Shown: positions 10,345 through 20,505 of the stretch, piece after piece
How the letters are laid out: each line of letters starts with the position of its first letter
Position numbering within the stretch: position 1 is the stretch's first letter
Assembly: GCF_000018585.1 (NCBI RefSeq)
Contig: NC_009976.1
Location: 987,982-1,051,981 of the forward strand
Source: Prochlorococcus marinus str. MIT 9211
GTDB lineage: Bacteria; Cyanobacteriota; Cyanobacteriia; PCC-6307; Cyanobiaceae
Length of the DNA: 64,000 nucleotides
Direction: 5' to 3'
Notes under the pieces: generated by a model
What the model saw: the letters and a program-made list of their open reading frames with translations, nothing else
Databases searched by the model: none
What the model was told of the DNA's origin: nothing
Program-made: the position numbers and the translations under genes

Positions 10345-10833
10345 TTGAATCATGTGGACAAAGAATTAGCTAAAAGAAAAGACTTATCTCTAGATAGGCA
10401 GGTGGTTTCACTTAACGAAGTTCATCTAGATCAATGCATGAGGCTAAATGATATAGCTCTAAATGGACTTTGGTCAAAAAGTCAATGGGAATACGAATTG
10501 AAGAGTGATTACAGGCATTGTCTAGGGGTTTCAGAGCAGGAGTCGCTAATAGCTATATCTTGCGGGTGGATTGTAGCCAATCAACTAGACATTACAGCAG
10601 TGGCAGTCGATCCCAGGTATAGAAGACTAGGTCTAGGGAGTAAAATTCTTTGTGCCTTAATAAATCATGCAAAATCAAAGGGGGCAACAAATGCAACACT
10701 TGAAGTAAATGAAGAAAATATTGATGGCATTAATTTCTATCGAAGTCTAGGTTTTCTACAAGTTGGTTATAGAAAAAACTACTACAAGGACCTTTCGTCA
10801 GCAATATTATTTTCTCTTTATATCGACCAATAA
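10345..10833 (+). CDS. rimI: GNAT N-acetyltransferase, RimI-like
   Basis: 162 residues from TTG 10345; GTG 10354 is an equally possible start, and neither has a clear ribosome-binding site. The GNAT core is convincing: VAVDPRYRRLGLGSKIL is motif A with the R-R-x-G-x-G pyrophosphate loop, ATLEVNEENIDGINFYRSLGF is motif B, and GYRKNYY follows. RimI acetylates the N-terminal alanine of ribosomal protein S18; other alanine-type targets are possible. It is divergent from lysA and precedes clpC by 189 bases. Confidence 0.8.
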   Translation: MNHVDKELAKRKDLSLDRQVVSLNEVHLDQCMRLNDIALNGLWSKSQWEYELKSDYRHCLGVSEQESLIAISCGWIVANQLDITAVAVDPRYRRLGLGSKILCALINHAKSKGATNATLEVNEENIDGINFYRSLGFLQVGYRKNYYKDLSSAILFSLYIDQ

Positions 10834-11022
10834 TCTTTTTCTGAAAGCGAGGCAAAGAATATTAATTAGAAGCTATTTAAAACAAATACTTTGGGAAATT
10901 TCATAATAAAATATTGTTTTTAATTATACTCTTGGGAAATTACGGTATCCCGAAGGCTTACAAGCATCACATTAGCTTCTCAAGCCTGATAAGTTGGTTA
11001 TAGAAGCACATTGGCCTAGACC

Positions 11023-13602
11023 ATGTTCGAGAGGTTTACCGAAAAGGCCATCAAGGTGATAATGCTGGCCCAAGAGGAAGCAAGACGCCTTGGTCACAAC
11101 TTTGTTGGAACAGAACAAATACTTTTAGGCCTAATAGGGGAAGGCACTGGAGTTGCTGCAAAAGTCCTAAAATCAGTGGGTGTAAATCTTAAGGATTCAA
11201 GAGTAGAAGTTGAAAAAATTATTGGCCGAGGGTCTGGCTTTGTTGCTGTTGAGATTCCTTTTACCCCTCGAGCAAAAAGGGTTCTAGAACTCTCATTAGA
11301 AGAAGCAAGACAACTTGGTCACAACTACATAGGCACAGAACATCTTCTATTGGGTCTTATCAGAGAAGGGGAAGGAGTTGCTGCGAGAGTATTAGAGAAC
11401 CTAGGTGTGGATCTGACGAAAGTAAGGACACAAGTTATAAGAATGCTTGGAGAGACTGCAGAGGTAACTTCTGGCGGCGGCGGCGGCGGCGGCAAGGGGT
11501 CTTTAAAAACAGCCACGCTGGATGAATTTGGAACAAACTTAACCAAATTAGCTAGCGAGTCAAAATTGGACCCAGTCGTTGGCAGGTATGAAGAAATAGA
11601 TAGAGTTATTCAGATACTTGGCAGAAGGACAAAAAACAACCCAGTTCTTATAGGTGAGCCAGGTGTAGGAAAAACTGCAATAGCTGAGGGATTGGCTCAA
11701 CGAATTCAACAAGGAGATATTCCTGACATTTTGGAAGAGAAAAGGGTCCTAACCTTAGATATAGGTTTGCTTGTAGCTGGTACTAAGTATCGAGGCGAAT
11801 TCGAGGAAAGGTTAAAGAAAATAATGGAAGAAATTAAATCTGCTGGGAATGTAATTCTTGTGATTGATGAAGTGCATACTTTAATTGGAGCTGGTGCTGC
11901 TGAAGGGGCAATTGATGCAGCAAATATCCTTAAACCTGCTTTGGCCAGGGGAGAACTGCAATGCATTGGGGCTACAACACTTGATGAATATCGAAAACAT
12001 ATTGAACGAGATGCTGCTTTAGAGAGGAGGTTCCAACCAGTCATGATTGGAGAGCCTTCCATAGAAGACACAATTGAAATACTTAAAGGGCTAAGAGAAA
12101 GATATGAGCAACATCACAGACTAAAAATTACTGATCAGGCCTTAGAAGCCGCCGCAAATCTTGGAGATCGCTATATCTCTGACAGATTTCTTCCTGACAA
12201 AGCTATTGACCTTATAGATGAAGCAGGCAGTAGAGTCAGATTATTGAATTCCAAATTACCTCCTGAAGCGAAGGAAGTTGACAAACAATTACGCAAAGTT
12301 CAAAAAGAAAAAGAAGAAGCAGTAAGAGACCAGAACTTTACAGAAGCAGGTGAATTAAGAGAAAAAGAAGTAAACCTAAAAAATCAAATTGCCTCGATAT
12401 TAAATACTACAAAAGATAAAACCACTTTAAATGAAGGTGAAAAAGATAGTCAGCCTGACGCATCAGCTGAAGATAAAAAGGATAATAAAGAAAATATTTC
12501 ACAAGAAATCAAAGGTGTCAATAGATCCCCAATTGTTAACGAAGAGGATATTGCTCATATTGTTGCTTCATGGACAGGTGTTCCTGTTCAAAAACTAACA
12601 GAAAGTGAATCAGTAAAACTTCTAAATATGGAGGATACACTTCATCAAAGGTTAATTGGTCAAGATGAAGCAGTTAAGGCCGTTTCGAAAGCAATTAGAC
12701 GGGCAAGAGTTGGTCTCAAAAATCCAAATAGGCCTATAGCAAGTTTTATCTTTTCAGGACCTACTGGTGTTGGCAAAACAGAATTAACCAAGGCACTAGC
12801 TGCATATTTCTTCGGCAGCGAAGAAGCGATGATTCGACTAGACATGTCTGAATTTATGGAAAGACATACCGTCAGCAAACTAATTGGATCTCCACCTGGA
12901 TATGTTGGTTTCAATGAAGGCGGACAACTAACTGAAGCAGTTAGAAGAAGGCCATACACAGTCGTTCTTTTTGATGAAATAGAGAAATCGCACCCTGATG
13001 TATTTAATCTGCTACTTCAACTTTTAGAAGAAGGTCGACTAACAGATTCAAAAGGAAGAACAGTTGATTTCAAAAACACATTAATAATAATGACATCTAA
13101 CATAGGATCTAAAGTTATAGAGAAAGGAGGTGGCGGACTAGGGTTTGAATTCTCTGGTGAGAGCATCGAAGATAGTCAGTACAATAGAATTAAATCCCTC
13201 GTAAATGAAGAACTAAAGCAATATTTCAGGCCGGAATTCCTCAACAGGTTAGACGAGATAATAGTATTCCGTCAGCTATCTAGAGATGAAGTTAAAGACA
13301 TTGCAGAAATTATGCTAAATGAAGTATTCCTAAGAATTAAAGATAAAGGCATAACACTATCAGTCACAGAAGCTTTCAAAGAAAGACTTGTAGAAGAAGG
13401 CTATAACCCTTCTTATGGAGCAAGACCTTTAAGGAGAGCAGTAATGCGACTCCTAGAAGACAGCTTGGCGGAAGAAGTTCTTTCAGGAAGGATTAAAGAT
13501 GGAGACAAAGCAGAAGTAGATATCGATGAGAACAAGAAAGTTGTGGTTAAACACATTAACAAAGGTGCGACAAATTTAGAACTAGCCGGTGCAGGAGTAT
13601 AA
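11023..13602 (+). CDS. clpC: ATP-dependent Clp protease ATPase subunit ClpC
   Basis: 859 residues. HSP100 unfoldase that feeds proteins to ClpP/ClpR and is essential in cyanobacteria and plastids. Two Clp-N repeats (about 1-145) are followed by a linker with seven consecutive glycines (151-157). AAA1 has Walker A GEPGVGKT with K217, a UVR-type coiled middle lies near 410-450, and AAA2 has GPTGVGKTE with K585. The Ser/Lys-rich insert near residues 465-500 is low-complexity. A stretch of 189 bases upstream is free of genes and probably holds the promoter. It is followed by a hydrolase gene after 41 bases. Confidence 0.97.
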   Translation: MFERFTEKAIKVIMLAQEEARRLGHNFVGTEQILLGLIGEGTGVAAKVLKSVGVNLKDSRVEVEKIIGRGSGFVAVEIPFTPRAKRVLELSLEEARQLGHNYIGTEHLLLGLIREGEGVAARVLENLGVDLTKVRTQVIRMLGETAEVTSGGGGGGGKGSLKTATLDEFGTNLTKLASESKLDPVVGRYEEIDRVIQILGRRTKNNPVLIGEPGVGKTAIAEGLAQRIQQGDIPDILEEKRVLTLDIGLLVAGTKYRGEFEERLKKIMEEIKSAGNVILVIDEVHTLIGAGAAEGAIDAANILKPALARGELQCIGATTLDEYRKHIERDAALERRFQPVMIGEPSIEDTIEILKGLRERYEQHHRLKITDQALEAAANLGDRYISDRFLPDKAIDLIDEAGSRVRLLNSKLPPEAKEVDKQLRKVQKEKEEAVRDQNFTEAGELREKEVNLKNQIASILNTTKDKTTLNEGEKDSQPDASAEDKKDNKENISQEIKGVNRSPIVNEEDIAHIVASWTGVPVQKLTESESVKLLNMEDTLHQRLIGQDEAVKAVSKAIRRARVGLKNPNRPIASFIFSGPTGVGKTELTKALAAYFFGSEEAMIRLDMSEFMERHTVSKLIGSPPGYVGFNEGGQLTEAVRRRPYTVVLFDEIEKSHPDVFNLLLQLLEEGRLTDSKGRTVDFKNTLIIMTSNIGSKVIEKGGGGLGFEFSGESIEDSQYNRIKSLVNEELKQYFRPEFLNRLDEIIVFRQLSRDEVKDIAEIMLNEVFLRIKDKGITLSVTEAFKERLVEEGYNPSYGARPLRRAVMRLLEDSLAEEVLSGRIKDGDKAEVDIDENKKVVVKHINKGATNLELAGAGV

Positions 13603-13643
13603 ATTTAACAAGCTAATAATTAATACAATCAAAGAGGTTCAAA

Positions 13644-14519
13644 TTGTATAATTACGAAGAAGGTTTTAATAAAACAATTGAAAATTTGCTTGACCCTTAC
13701 GCCAAATCTCTTGCCAGAAAAGTAGAATGGTTTTACCTAGAAGGTATCTCATCAGATTATAATCAGCAATATCCGATAGCTATAACTGGGAAGGGCTCAC
13801 CAGTTTTACTTATTCATGGTTTTGATAGTTGTTTCCTTGAATTTAGAAGACTAGTAAGTTATTTAGAAAGTTCACATAAGCTAATTATTCCTGATTTATA
13901 TGGATTTGGATTCTGCCCACGACCAGAAAACACTCAATATGGCATAAATAAAATCATCGAACACCTAGAAGCAGTAATAGAAAGCATTGTAGGAGATTCT
14001 TCCATTGGCTTAATAGGGGCCTCAATGGGTGGAGGTATAGCAATTGAGCTAGCTAGAAAGGTTAATTCAAAAATAGATCGTCTATTATTACTTTCACCAG
14101 CGGGCATAATAGGAAAAGTTAAACCATTGCCAAGGCCACTAGATCAATTAGGCGTCTGCATTCTTAAGAATAAATTTGTTAGGAAGCAATTGTGTATTAA
14201 AGCATTTGCTAATCCAACAAAGGATGTTGGGGTACAAGAACAGCAGATAGCATCAATACATATAAATGTCCCTGGATGGAGTAGTTCTCTTGCAGCCTTT
14301 GCCAGATCTGGAGGAGTTGCAAATTGCGGAAAACCTGTTCCAAATCAACCCATAAAAGTAATATGGGGAGATAAAGATAAAATCCTAAATAAGGAAATAA
14401 AGGAATCTTCTATGAAAATCTTAAAGTGCGAATATGAGGAGATTCCAGAATGTGGCCACCTACCTCACTTAGACGTGCCAGAAGTTGTAGCAACTAATTG
14501 GCTTAAGAAATGGAAGTAA
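13644..14519 (+). CDS. Alpha/beta hydrolase
   Basis: 291 residues from TTG 13644, with a ribosome-binding site (aaagagg, 13631-13637) at good spacing. The fold is clear: PVLLIHGF forms the oxyanion loop, GASMGGG holds the nucleophile S127, VIWGDKDKI contains the acid, and the histidine is in CGHLPHL near the C-terminus. There is no signal peptide. The group includes haloperoxidase- and esterase-like enzymes and I cannot name the substrate. The next gene starts inside its last 10 bases, which suggests linked translation and perhaps a lipid-related role. Confidence 0.85.
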   Translation: MYNYEEGFNKTIENLLDPYAKSLARKVEWFYLEGISSDYNQQYPIAITGKGSPVLLIHGFDSCFLEFRRLVSYLESSHKLIIPDLYGFGFCPRPENTQYGINKIIEHLEAVIESIVGDSSIGLIGASMGGGIAIELARKVNSKIDRLLLLSPAGIIGKVKPLPRPLDQLGVCILKNKFVRKQLCIKAFANPTKDVGVQEQQIASIHINVPGWSSSLAAFARSGGVANCGKPVPNQPIKVIWGDKDKILNKEIKESSMKILKCEYEEIPECGHLPHLDVPEVVATNWLKKWK

Positions 14520-15154
14520 AAAAACATAGCCCCAGAAGCAATAATTCGTTCACCTCTCTAATTGAAACCTCTTTAAAACTCTGGATAAAAACAAAATGTA
14601 ATAGCATTAAAGATTTATCTTTAGAAATTAATACTTCCCCTTCGAATCTTTTGAAAGGTCACGTATCCCAAGTCAATTTAGAAGCTAGCAAAGTAGACTT
14701 TAAAGGTATTATTATTGATAAAATAAATATCTGTGCAGAAGGTATAAAGCTAAAACTGCTTCTTTACAAATTAACTCCAAAAGTTTCACTATCGAAAGAA
14801 TTCCATATAGATTTTGAAATATTATTATCAAAGGATGGTATTAATAAAATCATCTCTTCTGAGAAATGGTCTTGGATAAGAAGTTGGTTTAAAAAAGAGT
14901 TCTCTTTGAATTATCATTTTAAAATCCTAGGTATTAGAAATAATCTATTGATTCTACAAACTCTAAATAGTATAGAAGATATTACTATTGAAAAAAACCT
15001 TAGTATTAAAGTAATTAATGGTACATTGGAAATTTCGGATATTGCTTCTAAGAAAACTTCTTTATTTCCAATGGATGAGTCTATCAATATCAAAGAAGCG
15101 ACAACAGATGATAATTCTATAAGAGTTAAGTGCTCCTCAAAAGTAACACCTTGA
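14510..15154 (+). CDS. DUF2993-like (LmeA family) protein
   Basis: 214 residues. The regularly spaced short strands, and a middle section with SQVNLEASKVDFKGIIID, fit the DUF2993 family of cyanobacteria and actinobacteria, whose members are thought to bind lipids. There is no signal peptide. Lysine and isoleucine are abundant. The start overlaps the alpha/beta hydrolase by 10 bases. The family call is by pattern and moderately sure. Confidence 0.6.
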   Translation: MEVKKHSPRSNNSFTSLIETSLKLWIKTKCNSIKDLSLEINTSPSNLLKGHVSQVNLEASKVDFKGIIIDKINICAEGIKLKLLLYKLTPKVSLSKEFHIDFEILLSKDGINKIISSEKWSWIRSWFKKEFSLNYHFKILGIRNNLLILQTLNSIEDITIEKNLSIKVINGTLEISDIASKKTSLFPMDESINIKEATTDDNSIRVKCSSKVTP

Positions 15155-15172
15155 TCAAGGTAAATACTTCTA

Positions 15173-16057
15173 CTAATTGATTAAAGGAATTATCAATATA
15201 ATTACATAGTAAACAATCGCTGGGGTAAAAAGATAACTGTCTATTCTATCCAATATGCCGCCATGTCCAGGTAAAACATTTCCAGAGTCCTTTAAGCCTG
15301 CATCTCTTTTCATCATTGATTCTGTTAAGTCTCCTACCAATGCAAAGAAGGCTACCAGCATACCTAGCATAGCCCCAATAAAAACTCCCATTTTCCATTC
15401 AAGTATAAATCCAGAAATAGCGCCGATCGATATAGCTGAAAGGAAGCCTGCTATGGCACCTTCAATAGTTTTAGAAGGGGAAATTGGAGAGAGAGGTCTT
15501 CTCCCATAAATTTGACCAAAGACATAAGATCCGATATCGAAAGCAACAATCATTAGGCACGTAATAAAAGTCATAACAAACCCAATATTAAATAGCCCTG
15601 ATAAACCATGTGTTAAAGAAGGTGAGCTTTGAGTGAGGTCTAAATGTGTGATGTTTCTTAATTTGATCCAATGACTTGGTAAGAAACCAAGGTAAAAAAG
15701 TCCAAATATTGAAGCGGCAATATCTGCTATCGATCCTGTCTTAGGTTGCAAAAGCAACCAACCACAAATAGCCGCCCCAGTAAGAGGTAATACTCCCGCC
15801 GAAATAAAACTTGTAAATCCTTCTCCTATACCAAAATGGGTCGTAAGAAGAAGTAATTGACAAGCAACAAGAGTTGTTTTCGTAGCAGGACGAATACCGG
15901 TAAATTCTGCCATTCGAAAATACTCAAGAAGCGCTAGGTGCACAATTAAGCAAAGAGATAAAGTAAACCACCACCCTCCAAGTCCAACAAATAAAAGGCC
16001 TAACATTCCTGCTACAAAACCACTAATAATTCTTTTTCGTGAAAGCCCTGAAAGCAT
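15173..16057 (-). CDS. cdsA: Phosphatidate cytidylyltransferase
   Basis: 294 residues. Membrane enzyme that makes CDP-diacylglycerol from phosphatidate and CTP, the gateway to phosphatidylglycerol, which is essential for photosystems. About seven or eight membrane segments are visible. The family signature is complete near the C-terminus: MKRDAGLKDSG then PGHGGILDRIDS. The start codon shares one base with the stop of the decarboxylase upstream (TAATG), so translation is probably coupled. Confidence 0.95.
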   Translation of the reverse strand: MLSGLSRKRIISGFVAGMLGLLFVGLGGWWFTLSLCLIVHLALLEYFRMAEFTGIRPATKTTLVACQLLLLTTHFGIGEGFTSFISAGVLPLTGAAICGWLLLQPKTGSIADIAASIFGLFYLGFLPSHWIKLRNITHLDLTQSSPSLTHGLSGLFNIGFVMTFITCLMIVAFDIGSYVFGQIYGRRPLSPISPSKTIEGAIAGFLSAISIGAISGFILEWKMGVFIGAMLGMLVAFFALVGDLTESMMKRDAGLKDSGNVLPGHGGILDRIDSYLFTPAIVYYVIILIIPLIN

Positions 16058-17454
16058 TAGTAAAGAACTCTGATTTGTGATGGAATTTGATTAGGCCAAA
16101 GTTTATTTTGTTCAATCATCCAGTTAACACGGTCGTGATCCAACGATTCTCCAGGGATAACAATAGGTATGCCAGGAGGGTAGGGACAAATCAGATCAGC
16201 TGATATAGAGCCTACTGCGTCATTTAACAAAACAAAATGCGACCGTCCTCTAGAAGCCAAGGAACATGAACATCTAGGAATTGTCAAAAAAGGAACTTTT
16301 GGGAAGGTAAATGGTGGGTATATCTCATCAGAGATTTTTTTTTCAAGCATTCCGTGCCATTGCTTGTCCAATGCCCTTACGAAACCTTTGGGAGATGCAA
16401 ACCCCATGCAAAATGTAAGTGTCCCAGGCTCTGGTAGTTCTGCAACGATTCTCTTCTTGATAAACCAGTCATCTGCTCTAAACCCACTTATTCCTTCAGA
16501 TGATGTATGCAAAATTATGCGTAATGGATCATCAGTTTTAAGTAAAGGTACTCCAAGAGTTAAAAGTCGCGAATAGACATCTCTACAAGAATCAATTTGA
16601 GAGATCAATCTTCTTTGGCCAGCCCTGCTGCACAAGTCTCGGAGTGTAGCCTCACAAGAAGAAAGCAATAAAGAGCTTGGACTAGTTGTCTGAAACATCC
16701 CCAAGCTCCTTTCGATTGTTATAGGGTCAATCAAATTTCCCTGGGACCAAAGAACCGCCGTCTGTCCAATACCGGTCGAAGATTTATGAAGTGAATGAAC
16801 AACAAGATCGGCGCCTGCTCTTAATGCCGAATGAGGTAAATCCCTGGAAATATTTGCTGCAAAATATGTCCCATGCGCTTCATCTACTAAAACTGATATT
16901 CCATAGTTATGAAGACGCTCTATTAATGGAGTCAAGTCAGATGCGTAGCCATGATAAGTAGGGTTTACCAATACAGCGGCTACGATCTTTATACCTGAAG
17001 AAACTACTGAATTAAGAACTTTATTTAACCAATTCAAGTCTGGAGGTGACGTATGACCTCTATCAGCCATATAAGGCAGGTCAAATAGAATTGGTTGTAT
17101 ATCACCAAGAACACAAGCCTGGATTAAACTTCTATGTATATTTCGTGGCATTAAAACAGCCTCAGAAGGCTTAGCCATTGACAAAAGGGAAGCTTGCAAT
17201 AATCCCGTAGCGCCATTGACGCCATACCAACAATGATCTACTCCGAAATCCTTCGCAGACTTCTCTTGACTAATTGCAATTGCCCCTGTTGAGACTAAGG
17301 TGCTTCCTATATCAGGAAGTTCAGGCAAGTCCCAAACCCCTGGACTTTGTCTTAAAAGTTTTCTGAACTCCCTTGGTAATGCAGCACCACGACCATGAGC
17401 TGGCAAGAATAAATTCTGGCCGCGATTAAAAGTAAGCAAGGCAGATAGCCTCAT
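16057..17454 (-). CDS. Orn/Lys/Arg-type PLP decarboxylase, short form
   Basis: 465 residues. Fold-type I PLP enzyme of the Orn/Lys/Arg decarboxylase group. The N-terminal LPAHGRGAALP, HCWYGVNGATG, the acidic pyridine-binding DEAHG (191-195) and the Schiff-base lysine K224 in HSLHKSSTG are intact. It is much shorter than the roughly 700-residue inducible enzymes because the N-terminal wing domain is absent and the C-terminal part is reduced. Substrate (arginine, lysine or ornithine) is not readable; polyamine synthesis is the likely role. It ends where cdsA begins. Confidence 0.85.
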   Translation of the reverse strand: MRLSALLTFNRGQNLFLPAHGRGAALPREFRKLLRQSPGVWDLPELPDIGSTLVSTGAIAISQEKSAKDFGVDHCWYGVNGATGLLQASLLSMAKPSEAVLMPRNIHRSLIQACVLGDIQPILFDLPYMADRGHTSPPDLNWLNKVLNSVVSSGIKIVAAVLVNPTYHGYASDLTPLIERLHNYGISVLVDEAHGTYFAANISRDLPHSALRAGADLVVHSLHKSSTGIGQTAVLWSQGNLIDPITIERSLGMFQTTSPSSLLLSSCEATLRDLCSRAGQRRLISQIDSCRDVYSRLLTLGVPLLKTDDPLRIILHTSSEGISGFRADDWFIKKRIVAELPEPGTLTFCMGFASPKGFVRALDKQWHGMLEKKISDEIYPPFTFPKVPFLTIPRCSCSLASRGRSHFVLLNDAVGSISADLICPYPPGIPIVIPGESLDHDRVNWMIEQNKLWPNQIPSQIRVLY

Positions 17455-17491
17455 GAGATTATGGTGGTATTTCTAAAGTGTTTGAATAAAG

Positions 17492-19210
17492 TTGAGGTTT
17501 AGGCAATTGGAGTTTCCCAATAAGTCTTCAGTCAAAATAGATTCCATGGTTATAGGTTATGACGCTAGCCGAGATTTCTTATGGTTACTAGTTCAGCCAT
17601 GGATATGGATACCTAGAATAATCATAATTATTGTCTCGATAAGCATATTTGCATTCAAATTATTTTTTCTTGGTCAAAGTAAGAGTAGCAATATTCAAAG
17701 AGGGCTAGCGAAAGATCTTCTGGAAAGTCTTACAACTCTGGGTCCTTGCTTCATAAAAGTTGGACAATCTTTATCAACACGACCTGATTTAATCCCAAAG
17801 GAATGGTTAGAAGAGCTTACTAAGCTTCAAGATAGTTTGCCTGCATTTAGCCATCCACGAGCAATTGAAATTCTACAAAATGAGATCGGCTATCCATTAG
17901 AAAGTTATTTCGAAGAGTTTCCTGATGAGCCAATAGCTTCTGCTAGTCTAGGAGTGGTTTACAAGGCGAAATTAAAAAACAAAAATACTGTAGCAGTAAA
18001 GATTCAAAGGCCAGGATTAACTTATATTATTAGAAGAGATCTTGTAATTATTAGGATTCTTAGTTCGTTAATAAGCCCAATACTTCCTTTAAATCTTGGC
18101 TTTGGACTCAGTGAAATTATAGATGAATTTGGAATAAGCCTATTCAAGGAGATTGACTATAAGCAAGAAGCAGATAATGCTGAAAGATTTTCAAGACTCT
18201 TTGCATCTAACAAATACGTCACTGTACCTAAAGTAGAACGGATGTATTCATCTTCTAAAGTTATTACTACCAGTTGGATTGAAGGAATAAAATTAAAAGA
18301 TAGCGAATACCTAAGGGAAAACTCAATTAATCCAACAGAAATAATCCGAACAGCGGTAACAAGTGGTATTCAACAACTACTCGAATTTGGATATTTTCAT
18401 GCAGACCCTCACCCTGGGAATATGTTTGCATTAAAGAATACTCTTGGAGGAATGGGCCACTTAGCCTATGTAGACTTTGGCATGATGGACTCAATCTCTA
18501 ATGAGGACAGAATAACTCTTACTGGCGCAATTGTTCATTTAATAAACAAGGATTTCCTTTCATTAGCAAATGATTTTGTAAAATTAGGGTTCTTAAATGA
18601 GGAAGAAGATCTAAGTAAAATAGTACCAATCCTAGAAGAAGTACTTGGTGGAGTACTTACTAAAGAAGTTAATTCATTTAATCTTAAAAGTATAACTGAC
18701 AAGTTTTCTGAATTAATGTATGACTACCCCTTTCGGGTACCAGCACGTTTCGCTCTAATAATAAGAGCAGTTGTTAGCCAAGAGGGCCTAGCTATAAAAT
18801 TAGACCCTAGCTTTAAGATACTGCGTTTTGCTTATCCCTATGTAGCGAAGCGTCTACTAGTAGAACAAAATGAAGAGATGATCGAAATACTTATGGATAT
18901 AATATTTGATAAGTATGATCATATAAGAGTTGATCGACTTGAAGCTTTATTAAATGTTTTAACAGAAGGTTCAGATACTCCCGGCAATGAATTACTCCCT
19001 GTTGCTAGAGATGGCTTGAAACTGCTTATCAGCTCTAAAGGTTCGCCAGTAAGAAGAAAACTATTGATGTCTCTTATAAAAGATGACAAGATTAATATTT
19101 CAGAAATGCAAGAGTTAGTAAAGTTACTTAAAAGTACCTTCAGCCCAATCTCTATTGCAAATGGATTTTTACCTTTATTAAAATCTAAAAGTAAATCTCC
19201 TCTTTCATAA
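17492..19210 (+). CDS. ABC1/UbiB-family atypical kinase
   Basis: 572 residues from TTG 17492; ATG 17546 is an alternative. Members control quinone (ubiquinone, plastoquinone or tocopherol) metabolism in bacteria and chloroplasts. Kinase elements: the A-rich loop ASLGVVY, the ATP-binding lysine K170 in VAVKIQRPG, the catalytic HADPHPGN and the metal-binding YVDFGMMD. An N-terminal hydrophobic stretch (about 39-56) suggests membrane association. The rest is helical, as in the family. It diverges from the PLP decarboxylase. Confidence 0.9.
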   Translation: MRFRQLEFPNKSSVKIDSMVIGYDASRDFLWLLVQPWIWIPRIIIIIVSISIFAFKLFFLGQSKSSNIQRGLAKDLLESLTTLGPCFIKVGQSLSTRPDLIPKEWLEELTKLQDSLPAFSHPRAIEILQNEIGYPLESYFEEFPDEPIASASLGVVYKAKLKNKNTVAVKIQRPGLTYIIRRDLVIIRILSSLISPILPLNLGFGLSEIIDEFGISLFKEIDYKQEADNAERFSRLFASNKYVTVPKVERMYSSSKVITTSWIEGIKLKDSEYLRENSINPTEIIRTAVTSGIQQLLEFGYFHADPHPGNMFALKNTLGGMGHLAYVDFGMMDSISNEDRITLTGAIVHLINKDFLSLANDFVKLGFLNEEEDLSKIVPILEEVLGGVLTKEVNSFNLKSITDKFSELMYDYPFRVPARFALIIRAVVSQEGLAIKLDPSFKILRFAYPYVAKRLLVEQNEEMIEILMDIIFDKYDHIRVDRLEALLNVLTEGSDTPGNELLPVARDGLKLLISSKGSPVRRKLLMSLIKDDKINISEMQELVKLLKSTFSPISIANGFLPLLKSKSKSPLS

Positions 19211-19257
19211 ATAATGAATATACTACTAACTGCTAATAAAGTTTATAGTCTTAGCTT

Positions 19258-19971
19258 ATGATTAAGCAAAGGCTGCAAAAAATTATTGCTGAGTCAGGAA
19301 TATGCTCTAGGCGTAAAGCAGAAGAGTTAATTATCCAACATAAAGTTCTGGTGAATGGATTTGCGGCAAAAATTGGGGATAAAGCAAATCCTGAAAACGA
19401 TCAAATAATTGTAAATGGTTATAGGATCCCAAAGGTAATTTTCAATAGAGTGATTCTTCTTAATAAGCCTAGAGGTATTATTAGCAGCTGTAATGATCAA
19501 TTTGGAAGAAAAACTGTTTTAAGCCTAATACCAAGCGATATTAGGAAAGGTCTATATCCAATAGGAAGATTAGATTATGAAAGTAGAGGTGCAATATTAC
19601 TAACCAATAATGGTGATCTAACTTTAAAGCTAACACACCCAAAATTCAACCATACAAAATCATATTTTGTATGGGTCAAAGGATTACCTAGTAGCTCAAC
19701 ACTTTCTGAGTGGAGGCAAGGAACAGTTCTTGATGGAAAGATAACAATGAAAGCAAAGGTTAATCTTATAAAGTCTCTCAAACATCAAAGTTTGATCCAA
19801 ATAGAAATGAAAGAAGGTAGGAATAGACAAATAAGACGGATATCCGAGAAATTTGGTCACCCAGTAATCGATCTAAAAAGAGTTGCCATATCAAAAATAA
19901 AACTTGGCAACCTTCAAGAAGGATGCTGGAGAGAAGTTAAAGAAGATGAGTTATCATGTTTATACCAATAA
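19258..19971 (+). CDS. rluB: Ribosomal large-subunit pseudouridine synthase, RsuA/RluB type
   Basis: 237 residues. An S4 RNA-binding domain spans about residues 1-60 (ICSRRKAEELI). The catalytic domain has GRLDYESRG with D106, the nucleophilic aspartate, and the later GRNRQIRR. The family modifies 23S or 16S rRNA uridines; the target site cannot be inferred. The HTH protein starts 21 bases downstream. Family confident, exact specificity not. Confidence 0.88.
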   Translation: MIKQRLQKIIAESGICSRRKAEELIIQHKVLVNGFAAKIGDKANPENDQIIVNGYRIPKVIFNRVILLNKPRGIISSCNDQFGRKTVLSLIPSDIRKGLYPIGRLDYESRGAILLTNNGDLTLKLTHPKFNHTKSYFVWVKGLPSSSTLSEWRQGTVLDGKITMKAKVNLIKSLKHQSLIQIEMKEGRNRQIRRISEKFGHPVIDLKRVAISKIKLGNLQEGCWREVKEDELSCLYQ

Positions 19972-19992
19972 ATAAGGTGCCATAGTCTAAAG

Positions 19993-20472
19993 ATGGATAA
20001 AGTCAAATCAAGACAACTGAAAGGAATAAATGATTTATCTTCCAAGAATATTATTTTTAATGAAAAGTTTTCAATTGCAAGTAAGATGTTAAAGGAAAAA
20101 AGAGAACAGAGAGGTTTATCAAGAACAGACCTATCATCTCAAACAAGAATCTCTGTTGCTGTAATTCAAGCTATAGAAAATGGATGGCTAAATCAGTTGC
20201 CTGAAAAAGCATACCTTTCAAAAATGCTTCTTATTTTAGAAGATCAATTGGGTCTTAAAAGAAACAGCCTAAAAATTTTTTGCGAAGAAGAAAGCAAGTC
20301 AGATAAAAGTCTAAGGTTATTCACACTAGGTAATATAAATATTTTCTCTAGTTGGCAAGGAAGTTTTATCTACTTCCTTTTAATTGGATTAAGTATCTTT
20401 ATGATCAACAAGCAACAGGAGTATCTTTCAATCAAAAATAGTCAAACAACCGCACCAATTATTATAAAGTAG
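19993..20472 (+). CDS. RodZ-like helix-turn-helix membrane protein
   Basis: 159 residues. An HTH_25 domain occupies about residues 28-95 (LSRTDLSSQTRISVAVIQAI is its core), followed by one hydrophobic segment (about 121-138) and a short tail. RodZ has the same order and helps organise MreB and cell shape, but the long periplasmic domain of RodZ is absent. It may be a minimal RodZ, consistent with cell-size reduction, or an unrelated HTH anchor. Adjacent to rluB with a 21-base gap. Confidence 0.65.
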   Translation: MDKVKSRQLKGINDLSSKNIIFNEKFSIASKMLKEKREQRGLSRTDLSSQTRISVAVIQAIENGWLNQLPEKAYLSKMLLILEDQLGLKRNSLKIFCEEESKSDKSLRLFTLGNINIFSSWQGSFIYFLLIGLSIFMINKQQEYLSIKNSQTTAPIIIK

Positions 20473-20505
20473 TACAGTCAGTTAGATAATTAAAATAGAC
20501 CTCTG

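Noticed and set aside
11706-12071. Minus-strand ORF of 121 codons
   Set aside because: Lies fully inside clpC and has shadow composition (Ser/Ile/Pro-rich); no independent support.
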